From Paenibacillus faecalis (GTDB lineage: Bacteria; Bacillota; Bacilli; Paenibacillales; Paenibacillaceae), in assembly GCF_900289175.1 (NCBI RefSeq), contig NZ_LT985747.1:3664121-3728120 (forward strand): a DNA stretch of 64,000 nt. The letters run 5' to 3'. Within the stretch, counting starts at the first letter, position 1; every line of letters starts with the position of its first letter. Of the stretch, positions 8,922 through 17,955 are shown piece by piece. The notes below the pieces were generated by a model. It ran no database searches and was not told the origin of the DNA. It was given only the letters and a program-made list of their open reading frames with translations. Made by a program: the position numbers and the translations under genes.

Positions 8922-9677
8922 TCAATTCGTATCACCTTTAGCAATACACAACAAATAACCACTTCCTTTCTTTTCCTTTTTAACCTTTCCGATTTTTACA
9001 AGCTCATCTACAACTTTTCGTATACTAGCTTGAGGCACCTCTGGAATTAGTTTATAAAGTTTACGCTGTAAAATACCATTTTCATTATTGATGATGTCTA
9101 AAAGCATCATATCGAGCTGACTCTCTTTTTCAAACCTGACTTTATAGGCGTCATAGTTTTCTTTTAGTTCCTTAAGATAATCCTTTGTACTTTGGATATA
9201 GCTAAAGCAAGGGTTTTTGGAATTGTGACAGTGCTCCCACATATCATCAAAGTAGATCTGTCCACCTCTGCTCTTTCTATAGCAATAGTTCTTAAATGCT
9301 TCATAAGCAGCAATCGCCTCGTAACATTGCTCAATATTTTCATCAATACTATTCATCGTCCCGACTTTTTCTGTTTCTTTATATATGGCATCTTCATACT
9401 TTTGGATGATAGAGACCCACTTTTGAGAAAAATTAAAAGACAATTCTTCTTCTCTTTCCGTTCTATGAAACTTTGGATTTGTTGTATGTTTTTCACTCTC
9501 AATAGTTTTTTGAAGATCATGCTTTATCTGCTCTTCCAATTTCTTTCTGGTCGGTAAAATCTCGTTTATACCTTTTGCATTGTGAATATCTTCATCGTGC
9601 CCAGCCTGTTTTTTATTACAACGAACACAAATACCATTCTTCAACTTATGGCCAAACAAACTGCACATTAATGACAA
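8922..9677 (-). CDS. Hypothetical protein with N-terminal zinc ribbon and C-terminal winged helix
   Basis: A 251-residue protein. Residues 5-25 hold C-x3-H-x6-C-x2-C (CSLFGHKLKNGICVRCNKK), a likely zinc ribbon. The middle is helical and charged. The last 70 residues (LLDIINNENGILQRKLYKLI, then ASIRKVVDELVKIGKVKKEKKGSGYLLC) look like a winged helix of the kind that reads the end of a processive strand. The TTG at 9677 is favoured by GGAGGGAG a few bases upstream; an ATG three codons later is the alternative. I do not recognise the family. DNA or RNA binding is inferred from the two domains only. Confidence 0.55.
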   Translation of the reverse strand: MSLMCSLFGHKLKNGICVRCNKKQAGHDEDIHNAKGINEILPTRKKLEEQIKHDLQKTIESEKHTTNPKFHRTEREEELSFNFSQKWVSIIQKYEDAIYKETEKVGTMNSIDENIEQCYEAIAAYEAFKNYCYRKSRGGQIYFDDMWEHCHNSKNPCFSYIQSTKDYLKELKENYDAYKVRFEKESQLDMMLLDIINNENGILQRKLYKLIPEVPQASIRKVVDELVKIGKVKKEKKGSGYLLCIAKGDTN

Positions 9678-9951
9678 GACGCTCCCTCCTAACTGTGAAC
9701 GAAGTTATCTACAAATTTATACTTTTGCTGATTTTATGAAGTCTATCAATAGCCTTCAGATTGCTATTCGTTATTTCTAGCTCAACTTAAGAAATAATAT
9801 CCCAAAAATAAGTCGAAATTTCTTAGGAATCCTATTCCATACATATTTTTGTTGTAACACATAGAGCTATTTAAATCATTGAAAAATTAAAAGCAGAAGG
9901 TTCATTTTTGTTTTTCCTGTAGTTTTAAATGTAATATTGGAGTATGGGCGA

Positions 9952-10325
9952 TCAGAATTGTCTGTTGGTGTCGTTGACAATAGAAAAGCCATTTTTCAGG
10001 TAGAACATTTTTGCATTCTCATTGTCTTTATTGACATGAACAGTATTTACCCCAAAATTATTTATTAATAATTGAATGATTTGTTTTCCATATCCTTTGC
10101 CAATTTCATTAGGATGTAAAAAAACATTTCTAAGTGATTTTGATGAATGGCTGAAAATCCAATTAATGAGCTCTCAACATACCAAAGTCGAACATCAAGC
10201 TGTGATAAATATGAGGGAATTTCATTTTGAATTTCTTGCTTATCATCGAAATTTAAAAAATCGTGAGTAGCTGTTACGGATTTGTTGCTTTTCTGATGAA
10301 TCATTCTCCTATTCTGTTTTATCAC
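9952..10325 (-). pseudogene. GNAT-family acetyltransferase (YjaB-like), frameshifted and N-truncated
   Basis: The first frame (10325 to about 10130) has KSNKSVTATHDFLNFDDKQE, then LSQLDVRLWYVESSLIGFSA and IHQNHLEMFF. The protein then continues in a second frame as HPNEIGKGYGKQIIQLLI and NKDNENAKMFYLKNGFSIV. The acetyl-CoA loop is GKGYGK and the conserved A-x-x-F-Y-x-x-x-G-F ending is present, so this is a GNAT of the YjaB-like type that normally begins further upstream with an IW-x-x-S motif. The join lies near 10120-10135. Both the start and the frame are damaged. Confidence 0.65.
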
Positions 10326-10522
10326 GCTCCTCCTATTTTATAATTGAAGATTTTTTATTGAGTAGCGCCAACCCATGTATGATTTCATATAATCACACTT
10401 TCAATTTTAATTAGTATTTGATTTTAATATTCTCCACAAAAAAACCTTTTTTATCAAAGCAACAACAGAATTGGAATTAATTTGTTGTCGCAACCTCTGA
10501 AGTTAACTCTAATATCAAAGAA

Positions 10523-10548
10523 GGAGCCATCTATAAAGAAGTGGCTCC
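10523..10548 (-). terminator. Hairpin downstream of fhs
   Basis: GGAGCCA pairs with TGGCTCC across 12 bases, followed leftward by a T-rich stretch (TTCTTTGAT). It lies about 100 bases past the fhs stop. The other bases between 10326 and 10647 show nothing recognisable. Confidence 0.45.
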
Positions 10549-10647
10549 ATTACTTTAGCTTGAAGTCTATCGTATTTTATTGGCTTCAGTTAGCACAATC
10601 TTATTCAAAACTGTCACTTGCGAAGGACAACTCTCCTGCCCCCAATA

Positions 10648-12282
10648 TCAGAGCAGACCTTCGATATGTCCCGCCTCATCCAGCCTTATGCGCCACGCCG
10701 CCGGTTCCGCAGGCAGACCTGGCATCGTGACCACCTGCCCCGTCAGCACAACGACAAATCCTGCGCCGGCCGACCAGCGGACATCCTGCACCTCAATCGT
10801 AAACTGCTCCGGCGCCCCGAGCACGGCAGGACGGTCGGTGAACGAATATGGCGTCTTCGCCATGCAGACGGGAAGATCACGCACGCCAAGCCGCTCCAAT
10901 TCCTGCAATGTCCGCTTCGCAGCCGGGCGGTATTTGACCCCGGCTCCGCGATAGATGCGCGTAACGACCGTCTCAATCTTCTCCTCAAGCGGCATCTCAT
11001 CAGGATAGAGCAGTTGGAACGTATCCTCCGCCATTCCGTCGGCCAACCCAACCACTTCCTGCGCCAACTCACGACAGCCTTCACCGCCACGCTCCCAAGC
11101 GTCCGAAACGATCGCCTTCACGCCAAGCTCTGCGCAGAGATCAGCAACTTGCGCCAGCTCTGCCTCCGTATCCGACGCAAAGCGGTTAATAGCGACGATG
11201 ACCGGCACGCCAAAGCCACGCATGTTCTCGACATGGCGCCGCAAGTTGCCGAATCCAGACCGGATCGCCTCGACATTCTCCGTTAAGAGTTCCTGTTTCG
11301 GTACGCCGCCGTTGTATTTGAGCGCACGCACGGTCGCAACGATGACCGCAGCTGACGGATGCAGGCCTCCCAGGCGGCACTTGATGTTTATGAATTTTTC
11401 CGCGCCCAGGTCGGCGCCGAATCCCGCTTCCGTCACGACGTAATCAGCCAGCTTGAGAGCATGACGGGTCGCACGTATGCTGCTGCACCCGTGGGCGATG
11501 TTGGCGAACGGCCCGCCGTGAACGAACACCGGATCGCCTTCGAGCGTCTGCACCAGATTCGGATGGATCGCATCCTTCAGCAGGGCACACATCGCGTCCA
11601 CCGCCTGGAGCTCACCTGCCGTCACCGGCCGCCCGTCCATATCATACGCCACGACGATCCGGCTCAATCTTACCCGTAAATCGGCCATATCTTCCGCTAA
11701 ACACAACACAGCCATCACTTCCGAAGCGGTCGAAATAAGGAAGCCGTCTTCGCGCACGGTACCATTGTTGTCACCGATGCCAATAACGATCTGGCGCAGC
11801 GGCCGATCATTCATATCGAGCGCTCGTTTCCATACAATGCGCGCCGGGTTAAGACGCAAAACGTTGCCTTGGTGAATATGGTTGTCGATGAGTGCCGCAA
11901 GCAGATTATGCGCCGATGTAATCGCATGGATATCGCCCGTAAAGTGTAGATTAATATCCTCGGCTGGCACAATTTGAGCTTTGCCACTGCCTGTAGCGCC
12001 GCCCTTCATGCCCATGCACGGTCCGAGCGATGGCTCGCGCAGTGCGGCGGCCGCCTTCCGTCCAATCCGATTCAATCCTTGGGTGAGCCCGATCGTTGTC
12101 AACGTCTTGCCTTCTCCTGCCGGCGTCGGATTCATGGCGGTAACAAGGATCAGCTTTCCGTCCTGCCGCTCCGAGATGGATGCCCATACATCCTCCGTTA
12201 ACTTCGCTTTCCATTTTCCGTATAGCTCAAGCTGATCCGGCTCCAGGCCCAATTTTGCTGCAACTTCTGTAATTGGTTTCAT
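10648..12282 (-). CDS. fhs: Formate-tetrahydrofolate ligase
   Basis: ATP-dependent synthesis of 10-formyl-tetrahydrofolate from formate and THF, feeding one-carbon metabolism in the cytoplasm. Of the 544 residues from MKPITEVAAK, diagnostic features are the P-loop NPTPAGEGKT near residue 55, the REPSLGPCMGMKGGATG motif, and the later TEAGFGADLGAEKF and GVPVIVAINRFASDT. Length is normal (about 550-560). The gene is clearly GC-richer than its flanks, with strongly GC-biased third positions, unlike the AT-rich operon next to it. It stands alone, with no folD neighbour. The glyA gene 25 kb away belongs to the same one-carbon network. Confidence 0.96.
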   Translation of the reverse strand: MKPITEVAAKLGLEPDQLELYGKWKAKLTEDVWASISERQDGKLILVTAMNPTPAGEGKTLTTIGLTQGLNRIGRKAAAALREPSLGPCMGMKGGATGSGKAQIVPAEDINLHFTGDIHAITSAHNLLAALIDNHIHQGNVLRLNPARIVWKRALDMNDRPLRQIVIGIGDNNGTVREDGFLISTASEVMAVLCLAEDMADLRVRLSRIVVAYDMDGRPVTAGELQAVDAMCALLKDAIHPNLVQTLEGDPVFVHGGPFANIAHGCSSIRATRHALKLADYVVTEAGFGADLGAEKFINIKCRLGGLHPSAAVIVATVRALKYNGGVPKQELLTENVEAIRSGFGNLRRHVENMRGFGVPVIVAINRFASDTEAELAQVADLCAELGVKAIVSDAWERGGEGCRELAQEVVGLADGMAEDTFQLLYPDEMPLEEKIETVVTRIYRGAGVKYRPAAKRTLQELERLGVRDLPVCMAKTPYSFTDRPAVLGAPEQFTIEVQDVRWSAGAGFVVVLTGQVVTMPGLPAEPAAWRIRLDEAGHIEGLL

Positions 12283-12615
12283 ATAAGCCTCCATGTCTAT
12301 TTTCGCTTAATAGCCTTTATAAAAAAATAGTTATAAAAGATGGCATATTTCATCAATAAATCTAAATCTGGGTGTAGCCTCCCTAAATAATATTATAAGA
12401 AATTTCACCCCAAAAAGTTAACGATCTTGAGGCGATTTTAGTACAGGGTCATTTTGCAAACTAAATCTTAATTGGTATTTGTTTTGACAAGTGTTTCTAC
12501 AAATATTCGTAATGGTCACATTGGTTGCCGGGCTCCTCTTCGTTTTTCTGCGCTGCTTCCTAAACCCTTTCCCCACAAACGCAAAAAATAGAGCGTCAAC
12601 GATTGATTGCCAACA
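12283..12615. other. Intergenic region upstream of fhs
   Basis: No coding frame is supported. AATAGAG at 12587 pairs with CTCTATT at 12621, followed leftward by TTTTTTGC, a possible terminator for the VOC remnant to the right. I see no riboswitch-like core in the fhs leader. Confidence 0.35.
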
Positions 12616-12780
12616 CTACACTCTATTCTTTTCTTTTAGTCTATCATCATACATGAATTGAAATTGGATGCCGAACGGGTCTTCAATAATGCTGTATGCT
12701 TTGCTAAACACGTTGCTGGATAAAGGAACCATGATTCGCACCCGATCAACACGTTTTCGGCAGGCTTGTTTCTCTTTTTC
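12616..12780 (-). pseudogene. VOC/PhnB-like glyoxalase-fold protein, C-terminal remnant
   Basis: A short leftward frame ends at a TAG (12616-12618) and reads RIMVPLSSNVFSKAYSII, then EDPFGIQFQFMYDD. The pattern (I/V)MVPL-x5-FSKAY-x3-EDPFG(I/V)-x-(W/F)Q is the usual C-terminal end of PhnB-like VOC proteins. Nothing upstream continues it: the preceding bases lead directly into the promoter region of the VTC operon. Only this end has survived. Confidence 0.55.
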
Positions 12781-12831
12781 GTGTTATATTTGACTTATTC
12801 AGAAAATATTCAGTTAAGTTTGATATTATAT

Positions 12832-12843
12832 TTGAATATTCAA
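12832..12843. promoter_or_regulatory. Palindrome upstream of the VTC-CotH operon
   Basis: Perfect 12-base palindrome TTGAATATTCAA, 47 bases before the first start codon of the operon, with a related AAATATTCAG at 12804. A regulator site is possible; no promoter hexamers are convincing. Confidence 0.35.
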
Positions 12844-12890
12844 CATAAAACGTTATTTTCTGTCTTTTTAGAATAGTGGGGGATGTCTGA

Positions 12891-13586
12891 ATGAATGAAG
12901 TATTTAGACAAGAAAAGAAATACCTGATATCTATTGATGATTATGTGAAGCATAGTCACTATTTAAGTCAGTTGTTGCAGCAGGATCCTCATAATGGAGC
13001 AGACGGGTACACGATCAGATCACTTTATTTTGATACGCTGGACGATCGTGATTATTTTGAGAAACTAAATGGTGTATACATCAGGAGGAAAATACGGCTT
13101 CGAATTTATGACCCAGCAAGTGAATATGCGCATCTTGAAATGAAACAGAAACAAGGTCCCTACCAAAAGAAACGTTCCTTGCGGATCGAAAGAGCAGACG
13201 CTATTCAATTATGCAAAGGCAACTATTCGTCTCTGCTGAAATATCCTGAACCGTTCGCAGCGGAGTGTTATGGATATATGAATATGTATTGTTATCGACC
13301 GACCGCAGTTATTCAGTACAATCGCAAAGCATTCATTGCAAAGGAGAATAAGATCAGAATCACCTTTGACAATCACATTGAAGCAACAGAAAGTTGTTTT
13401 GACATATTCTCTAACCATCTGAACATGCACCCGGTACTCGATCGCTTCAACGTTGTCCTCGAGGTTAAATACAATCATTTCTTACTCAGTTATATCCGAA
13501 ACATGATTAACCAGTGCAGTAAAAGTGAATTAGCAGTCTGCAAATATGTTCTGGGAAGAAGAAATTTATTAAACCATTTATCGTAA
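12891..13586 (+). CDS. VTC-domain (CYTH-like) polyphosphate polymerase-type protein
   Basis: A 231-residue soluble protein carrying the triphosphate-tunnel residues of VTC domains: IRSLYFDTLDDRDYFEKLNG, then RRKIRLRIYD (basic tunnel), LEMKQKQG (E-x-K-x-K), YNRKAF, KIRITFDNHI (R-x-T-x-D) and VVLEVKYN (E-x-K). The yeast Vtc4 homologue polymerises polyphosphate from ATP; bacterial relatives are poorly characterised and frequently sit beside DUF4956 and CotH genes, as here. It starts at ATG with GTGGGGGATGTCTGA upstream and leads an eight-gene collinear operon. Polyphosphate synthesis is inferred from family only. Confidence 0.85.
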   Translation: MNEVFRQEKKYLISIDDYVKHSHYLSQLLQQDPHNGADGYTIRSLYFDTLDDRDYFEKLNGVYIRRKIRLRIYDPASEYAHLEMKQKQGPYQKKRSLRIERADAIQLCKGNYSSLLKYPEPFAAECYGYMNMYCYRPTAVIQYNRKAFIAKENKIRITFDNHIEATESCFDIFSNHLNMHPVLDRFNVVLEVKYNHFLLSYIRNMINQCSKSELAVCKYVLGRRNLLNHLS

Positions 13587-13604
13587 AGGCGGTTAAGGTG
13601 TAAC

Positions 13605-14282
13605 ATGAGAGAATTTCTATCGAAAATGCTAGAACAAAGTCAAACATTGAATTTAGAAGGAATATTAACAAATTTAGGAGTCTCCATTGTCATTGGACTC
13701 GTTATATTCTTGTCTTACTGGATTACTCATTCCGGTACGATTTATAGTAAAAAATTTAATGTTTCTTTAGTGATGCTCACTATTTTAACGACAAGTGTTA
13801 TGGCGGTCATTGGAAATAACGTTGCTCTATCCTTAGGTATGGTCGGTGCTTTGTCTATTGTTCGTTTTCGAACAGCGATTAAGGATTCCAGAGATACCGT
13901 GTATATTTTCTGGGCGATTGTGGCAGGCATCAGCTGCGGTGCCGGTGAGTTTATGATTGCTTCACTGAGTACGGTTGCTCTGTTTATCATGCTGCTCTTC
14001 TTAGGAAGAATCAAAAATGACAACAGAAGGCTTCTTATCATCCGCGGAGCCAAAAATCAGGAAAGAAACATCGAATCCGTTGTGTTCTCCTATTTCAAAT
14101 CAAAAGCGAATCTAAGAGTATTAAATTCGACAAGGGATTCCGTAGAGCTAATCTATGAATTATCCGGTAAAACACTGGCCGATGCGGCAAAGGGAAATAA
14201 AAGCATTACTGAGGCACTCTATGAAATAGATGATGTTGAATATGTCAATGTGGTCACTCAAAACGATGAAATTGATGGTTAA
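13605..14282 (+). CDS. DUF4956 integral membrane protein
   Basis: A 225-residue protein with about four transmembrane segments in the first 130 residues (VSIVIGLVIFLSYWI, LVMLTILTTSVMAVIG, FWAIVAGISCGAGEFMIASL and LSTVALFIMLLFLG). The motif ALSIVRFRTAIKDSRDTVYI is highly characteristic of DUF4956. The C-terminal 90 residues form a cytoplasmic domain. It follows the VTC gene by 18 bases and the CotH gene starts just after it. The VTC-DUF4956-CotH trio recurs in Firmicutes and Actinobacteria; the membrane protein may be a channel or scaffold for the soluble VTC partner, which is a hypothesis. Confidence 0.85.
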   Translation: MREFLSKMLEQSQTLNLEGILTNLGVSIVIGLVIFLSYWITHSGTIYSKKFNVSLVMLTILTTSVMAVIGNNVALSLGMVGALSIVRFRTAIKDSRDTVYIFWAIVAGISCGAGEFMIASLSTVALFIMLLFLGRIKNDNRRLLIIRGAKNQERNIESVVFSYFKSKANLRVLNSTRDSVELIYELSGKTLADAAKGNKSITEALYEIDDVEYVNVVTQNDEIDG

Positions 14283-14293
14283 CGGTGAAAGTT

Positions 14294-15742
14294 ATGAATA
14301 AAAAATTGATTTATTTTGCCGTAATATGCCTAACCCTTTTATTTACTTTCTTTAGTTCGGTTGCCCTGTCAGACACCAATACGTGGGAACATCAACACTT
14401 GACAGCTGCTCCGTCACAACCCTGCGTCCAGAAAGATCAGGCTTTCTGCACCCATCTGCCGATTGTTTCTATTAATACCAATGGAGCAAGCATACCTGGT
14501 ATGAGAGGTCAAAAGGAGATGGTGAGAACCGATTTAAACATATATGATGCGCAAGGAAAGAATAACCATCTTACGGATGAACCTGCACTTACTACCTTAG
14601 CAGATATTCGATATCGAGGAAATTCATCACTCCATTTTGATAAGAAATCGTACTTGGTAAAACTGGTAAATGCGGATGGAACCGAAAATAATAAAAAGGT
14701 ATTAGGCATGCCTTCCCATAACAACTGGGTAATGAATGGTCCGTTTCTAGACAAAACCTTAATGCGCAATTATTTGGGCATGAATATTTCGGCTGAGATT
14801 ATGGGTTACGCCCCCAGAGTTCGTTTTGTTGAGCTATTTGTTAATGAACAATACCAGGGTGTTTACGTCATGATGGAGACGATTTCTCAAGGGAATGAGA
14901 GAGTGAATATAGCCAATTACAAAGATGGAGATCCATTCACCAGTTATATCCTAAGAGTAGATCGAGGCGACACTCCCGAGAATGAATTAAACAACTTTAC
15001 TAAATATGCCAAGCGAATGCCTCCAAATACAGAAACTCATCGATTTATGATTAATGTGGAGTACCCTCCAACACGAAAGCTTACGCCAGAACTAAAAGAT
15101 TATATTGAACATGACTTTAGCAAGTTCGAAAAAGCACTTTTTTCCTACGACTATGATGATGATGATTATGGCTATGAGAGTTTAATCGATACCCAGTCCT
15201 TTGTAGATTATTTCATTATTAATGAGTTCTTTCAAAACTATGATGCCATTGTGTACTCTACTTATTTCTACAAAGATATCCGTGGAAAAATTCATATTGG
15301 ACCTGTCTGGGACTTTAACAATGCATTTGGAAATTATATGGAAGTAGCCCATGATGGTACTGGGTTTGAGCTTCATGAACGAACCTGGTATTTCATGCTT
15401 ACCAAGGAAGAAGCCTTTATTGACGCCATCATTAATCGATATCGATCTCTTAGAGAAACGACATTAAGCGAAGAGTATTTTATGAACTACATTGATGAAA
15501 CGGTCGCTTATTTGGGAGATGCACGTGATCGCAACTTTGAAGTGTGGGGCTATAGCTTTGATCCATCAAAGCTCACCCATTGGAGTTTACTTGAGCCCTA
15601 CGAGCGGAATATTACCAGTTATGATGAAGCTATAGCACAATTGAAGGACTTTATTCAGAAGAGAGGCAACTGGATGGACGAGAATATCGAAACCCTGTAC
15701 CAGTACAGCCATGAATCTAAAAACAAAAAGTTTAATCATTAG
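14294..15742 (+). CDS. Exported CotH-family protein kinase
   Basis: An N-terminal signal/anchor (LIYFAVICLTLLFTFFSS) precedes a CotH kinase domain. Recognisable blocks are IRYRGNSSLHFDKKSYLVKL, the hydrophobic WVMNGPFLDKTLMRNYLG, YQGVYVMMETISQGNERVNI, YILRVDRGD, and the active-site segment HIGPVWDFNNAFGNY. Bacillus subtilis CotH is a spore-coat kinase that phosphorylates serines in CotB/CotG; related enzymes are exported. Where the family often has WDFD, this has WDFN. The ATG at 14294 has GGTGA well spaced; a GTG at 14285 is the alternative. No CotB/CotG-like serine-rich substrate is visible nearby. Confidence 0.85.
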   Translation: MNKKLIYFAVICLTLLFTFFSSVALSDTNTWEHQHLTAAPSQPCVQKDQAFCTHLPIVSINTNGASIPGMRGQKEMVRTDLNIYDAQGKNNHLTDEPALTTLADIRYRGNSSLHFDKKSYLVKLVNADGTENNKKVLGMPSHNNWVMNGPFLDKTLMRNYLGMNISAEIMGYAPRVRFVELFVNEQYQGVYVMMETISQGNERVNIANYKDGDPFTSYILRVDRGDTPENELNNFTKYAKRMPPNTETHRFMINVEYPPTRKLTPELKDYIEHDFSKFEKALFSYDYDDDDYGYESLIDTQSFVDYFIINEFFQNYDAIVYSTYFYKDIRGKIHIGPVWDFNNAFGNYMEVAHDGTGFELHERTWYFMLTKEEAFIDAIINRYRSLRETTLSEEYFMNYIDETVAYLGDARDRNFEVWGYSFDPSKLTHWSLLEPYERNITSYDEAIAQLKDFIQKRGNWMDENIETLYQYSHESKNKKFNH

Positions 15743-15770
15743 AAGCTTACATAGAAAGGAGGAACGCTGA

Positions 15771-17936
15771 TTGAAAAAGTTTATTATTATTTGCGTATCC
15801 GTCCTCCTACTTTACTTTATTGGCGATTATCTGTATTACAATAAGGGAATTTATGTTTCTTTCTCCACCGATGCGCCTATAGCAACTTTTACAAAGACTG
15901 AGGGCGAGAAGATTTATGTCGATCACGGTAAGGGAAAGGGCTATGAGGAATTCCAAATTAAAGGCGTAGATATGGGTGTTGGGATACCAGGCTATTTTGC
16001 CACAGATTATGCGATTGATAAGGCTACCTATCTTCGTTGGTTTAAATTAATTCAGGAGATGGGTGCCAATACCATTCGGGTTTATACAATATTGGACGAT
16101 ACCTTCTATGATGCTGTGAGTGAGTATAATACAGGGAATGAAAATCCTCTGTATATTATCCACGGGCTATGGGTCAATGATTATGTTCAGAATTCTCGTG
16201 TAGATGCCTATGATGAAAGTTTTTTAGATCAGATGCTGGAAGACTCCAAACTTCTTGTGGATGTTATCCATGGAAATCGAAAACTGGAACTAGGCCGAGG
16301 ATATGGATCTGGCAGCTATACGGAGGATATCTCTCCTTGGGTAATTGGATATATTTTAGGAGTTGAATGGGAAGATGTTACCGTTGCCTATACGGACCAC
16401 ATGCAGAAAGACAAGAACATCTATATAGGCAATTACTTAAGTACCACTGTGGATGCCACTCCCTTCGAAGCGATGTTAGCACAGGTTGGAGACAAGATTA
16501 TTGAGTATGAGAGCACACGATATAAGCAGCAGCGTCTCGTTGCATTTTCGAATTGGGCTACTACGGATCCATTTGATTATCCAGATCAGATATCGAATTA
16601 TTTCTATAAGATAGCCAAGGTAGATGTCGAAAATATCCAGCCGACAAGAAACTTTTTATCCGGCACTTTTGCTTCCTATCATATTTATCCTTATTATCCT
16701 GACTATCTGAATTACATGCCAGACAAAGAAAAGTATGTGGACAGTACAGGCCAAATAAATACGTATTACGCTTACTTAAAAATGATTAATGATCATCATA
16801 CAATGCCAGTAGTCATCTCAGAATTCGGTTTTCCTACATCAAGAGGAATGGCGCAAAGAGATGTAAATACAGGACGTTCTCAAGGAAGAATGTCGGAACA
16901 GCAGCAAGGACAGGCCATTATTGACAGCTACAACGATATTATGGCTGCTGGTTCAGCAGGTGCTGTAATTTTTACATGGCAGGATGAATGGTTTAAGCGT
17001 ACCTGGAACACGATGCATGCCGTGGATTTGACAAAAACGCCCTATTGGAGCGATTACCAGACGAATGAACAGTATTTTGGACTTCTATCATTTGATCCCG
17101 GCCAAGAGAAGAGCATCAGCTATGTGGACGGTGATCTATCAGAATGGGAAGAAGAAGATAAAGTGATTGACACCCCCTCCTCTTCACTTTCTATGAAGTA
17201 TGATGAGAAATTCATCTATTTTTTAGCATGGAATAAGGGGTTTACTGAAGAAGATACGATATACATTCCTATTGATACGACTCCCAAGACAGGAAGCAAC
17301 TACAGCCAGAATGATGATGTGAAATTTGAGCGAAATGCAGACTTTTTGATGGTTATTGATGGAAAACAAAATAGCCGTGTGCTGGTACAAGAACGATACG
17401 AAGTGTTACGCGCTATGTATCGGCAGGAAATTGAGGGCAAGGATGCTTATCTTAACCCTCCTGATAAAAACACACCCATGTTTAAGAAGATCAATCTGAT
17501 TCTTCAAACAGCAGTGTTAGATCCAAATGAAATGGCACAGCCTGGGAACAAGGCTAAAAATAAAGAAAAGAATAGAGATATCTATGAAACTGGACTTCTA
17601 ACATACGGAAATGCTAATCCTGAAGCGCCGGACTTTAACTCGCTTGCAGATTTTATCTTCAACGGTGAATATGTCGAGATCAAAATTCCATGGCAGTTAT
17701 TCAATTTCTCTAATCCTTCTGAAATGATGATTCATGATGATTACTATGAACATTATGGTGTGGAGAATATCAAGATTGACAAGCTATATGCAGGAATCGG
17801 CAATAATGAGGAAAACAACCAGCGGATTGAGATGAAGCCTTTTGCATTAGAAGGTTGGGGACGAAAAGTAACCTACCACGAACGATTGAAGAAATCCTAT
17901 TATGAGGTCCAGAAAGTCTGGGCAAATAACGATTAG
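15771..17936 (+). CDS. Membrane-anchored TIM-barrel glycosidase-like protein with C-terminal beta domain
   Basis: A 721-residue protein starting at TTG, supported by AAGGAGG eight bases upstream. One N-terminal hydrophobic segment (residues 3-20) anchors or exports it. Residues 60-430 resemble a clan GH-A barrel: WFKLIQEMGANTIRVYTI, YILGVEWED with a candidate acid/base Glu199, and MPVVISEFGFPTSRG with a candidate nucleophile Glu351, then AVIFTWQDEWFKRTW. From about 475 (ISYVDGDLSEWEEEDKVID) a CBM9/DOMON-like beta domain follows. It probably trims or binds the polymer made by the glycosyltransferase of the same operon. The precise GH family is not recognised. Confidence 0.72.
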   Translation: MKKFIIICVSVLLLYFIGDYLYYNKGIYVSFSTDAPIATFTKTEGEKIYVDHGKGKGYEEFQIKGVDMGVGIPGYFATDYAIDKATYLRWFKLIQEMGANTIRVYTILDDTFYDAVSEYNTGNENPLYIIHGLWVNDYVQNSRVDAYDESFLDQMLEDSKLLVDVIHGNRKLELGRGYGSGSYTEDISPWVIGYILGVEWEDVTVAYTDHMQKDKNIYIGNYLSTTVDATPFEAMLAQVGDKIIEYESTRYKQQRLVAFSNWATTDPFDYPDQISNYFYKIAKVDVENIQPTRNFLSGTFASYHIYPYYPDYLNYMPDKEKYVDSTGQINTYYAYLKMINDHHTMPVVISEFGFPTSRGMAQRDVNTGRSQGRMSEQQQGQAIIDSYNDIMAAGSAGAVIFTWQDEWFKRTWNTMHAVDLTKTPYWSDYQTNEQYFGLLSFDPGQEKSISYVDGDLSEWEEEDKVIDTPSSSLSMKYDEKFIYFLAWNKGFTEEDTIYIPIDTTPKTGSNYSQNDDVKFERNADFLMVIDGKQNSRVLVQERYEVLRAMYRQEIEGKDAYLNPPDKNTPMFKKINLILQTAVLDPNEMAQPGNKAKNKEKNRDIYETGLLTYGNANPEAPDFNSLADFIFNGEYVEIKIPWQLFNFSNPSEMMIHDDYYEHYGVENIKIDKLYAGIGNNEENNQRIEMKPFALEGWGRKVTYHERLKKSYYEVQKVWANND

Positions 17937-17955
17937 TAAGGAATGATACATACAC

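Noticed and set aside
10618..11286. Forward open frames opposite fhs
   Set aside because: Arg/His-rich antisense translations created by the high-GC third positions of fhs; no start signals.
12283..12420. Possible riboswitch in the fhs leader
   Set aside because: I looked for THF, glycine and SAM riboswitch cores and found no conserved segment.
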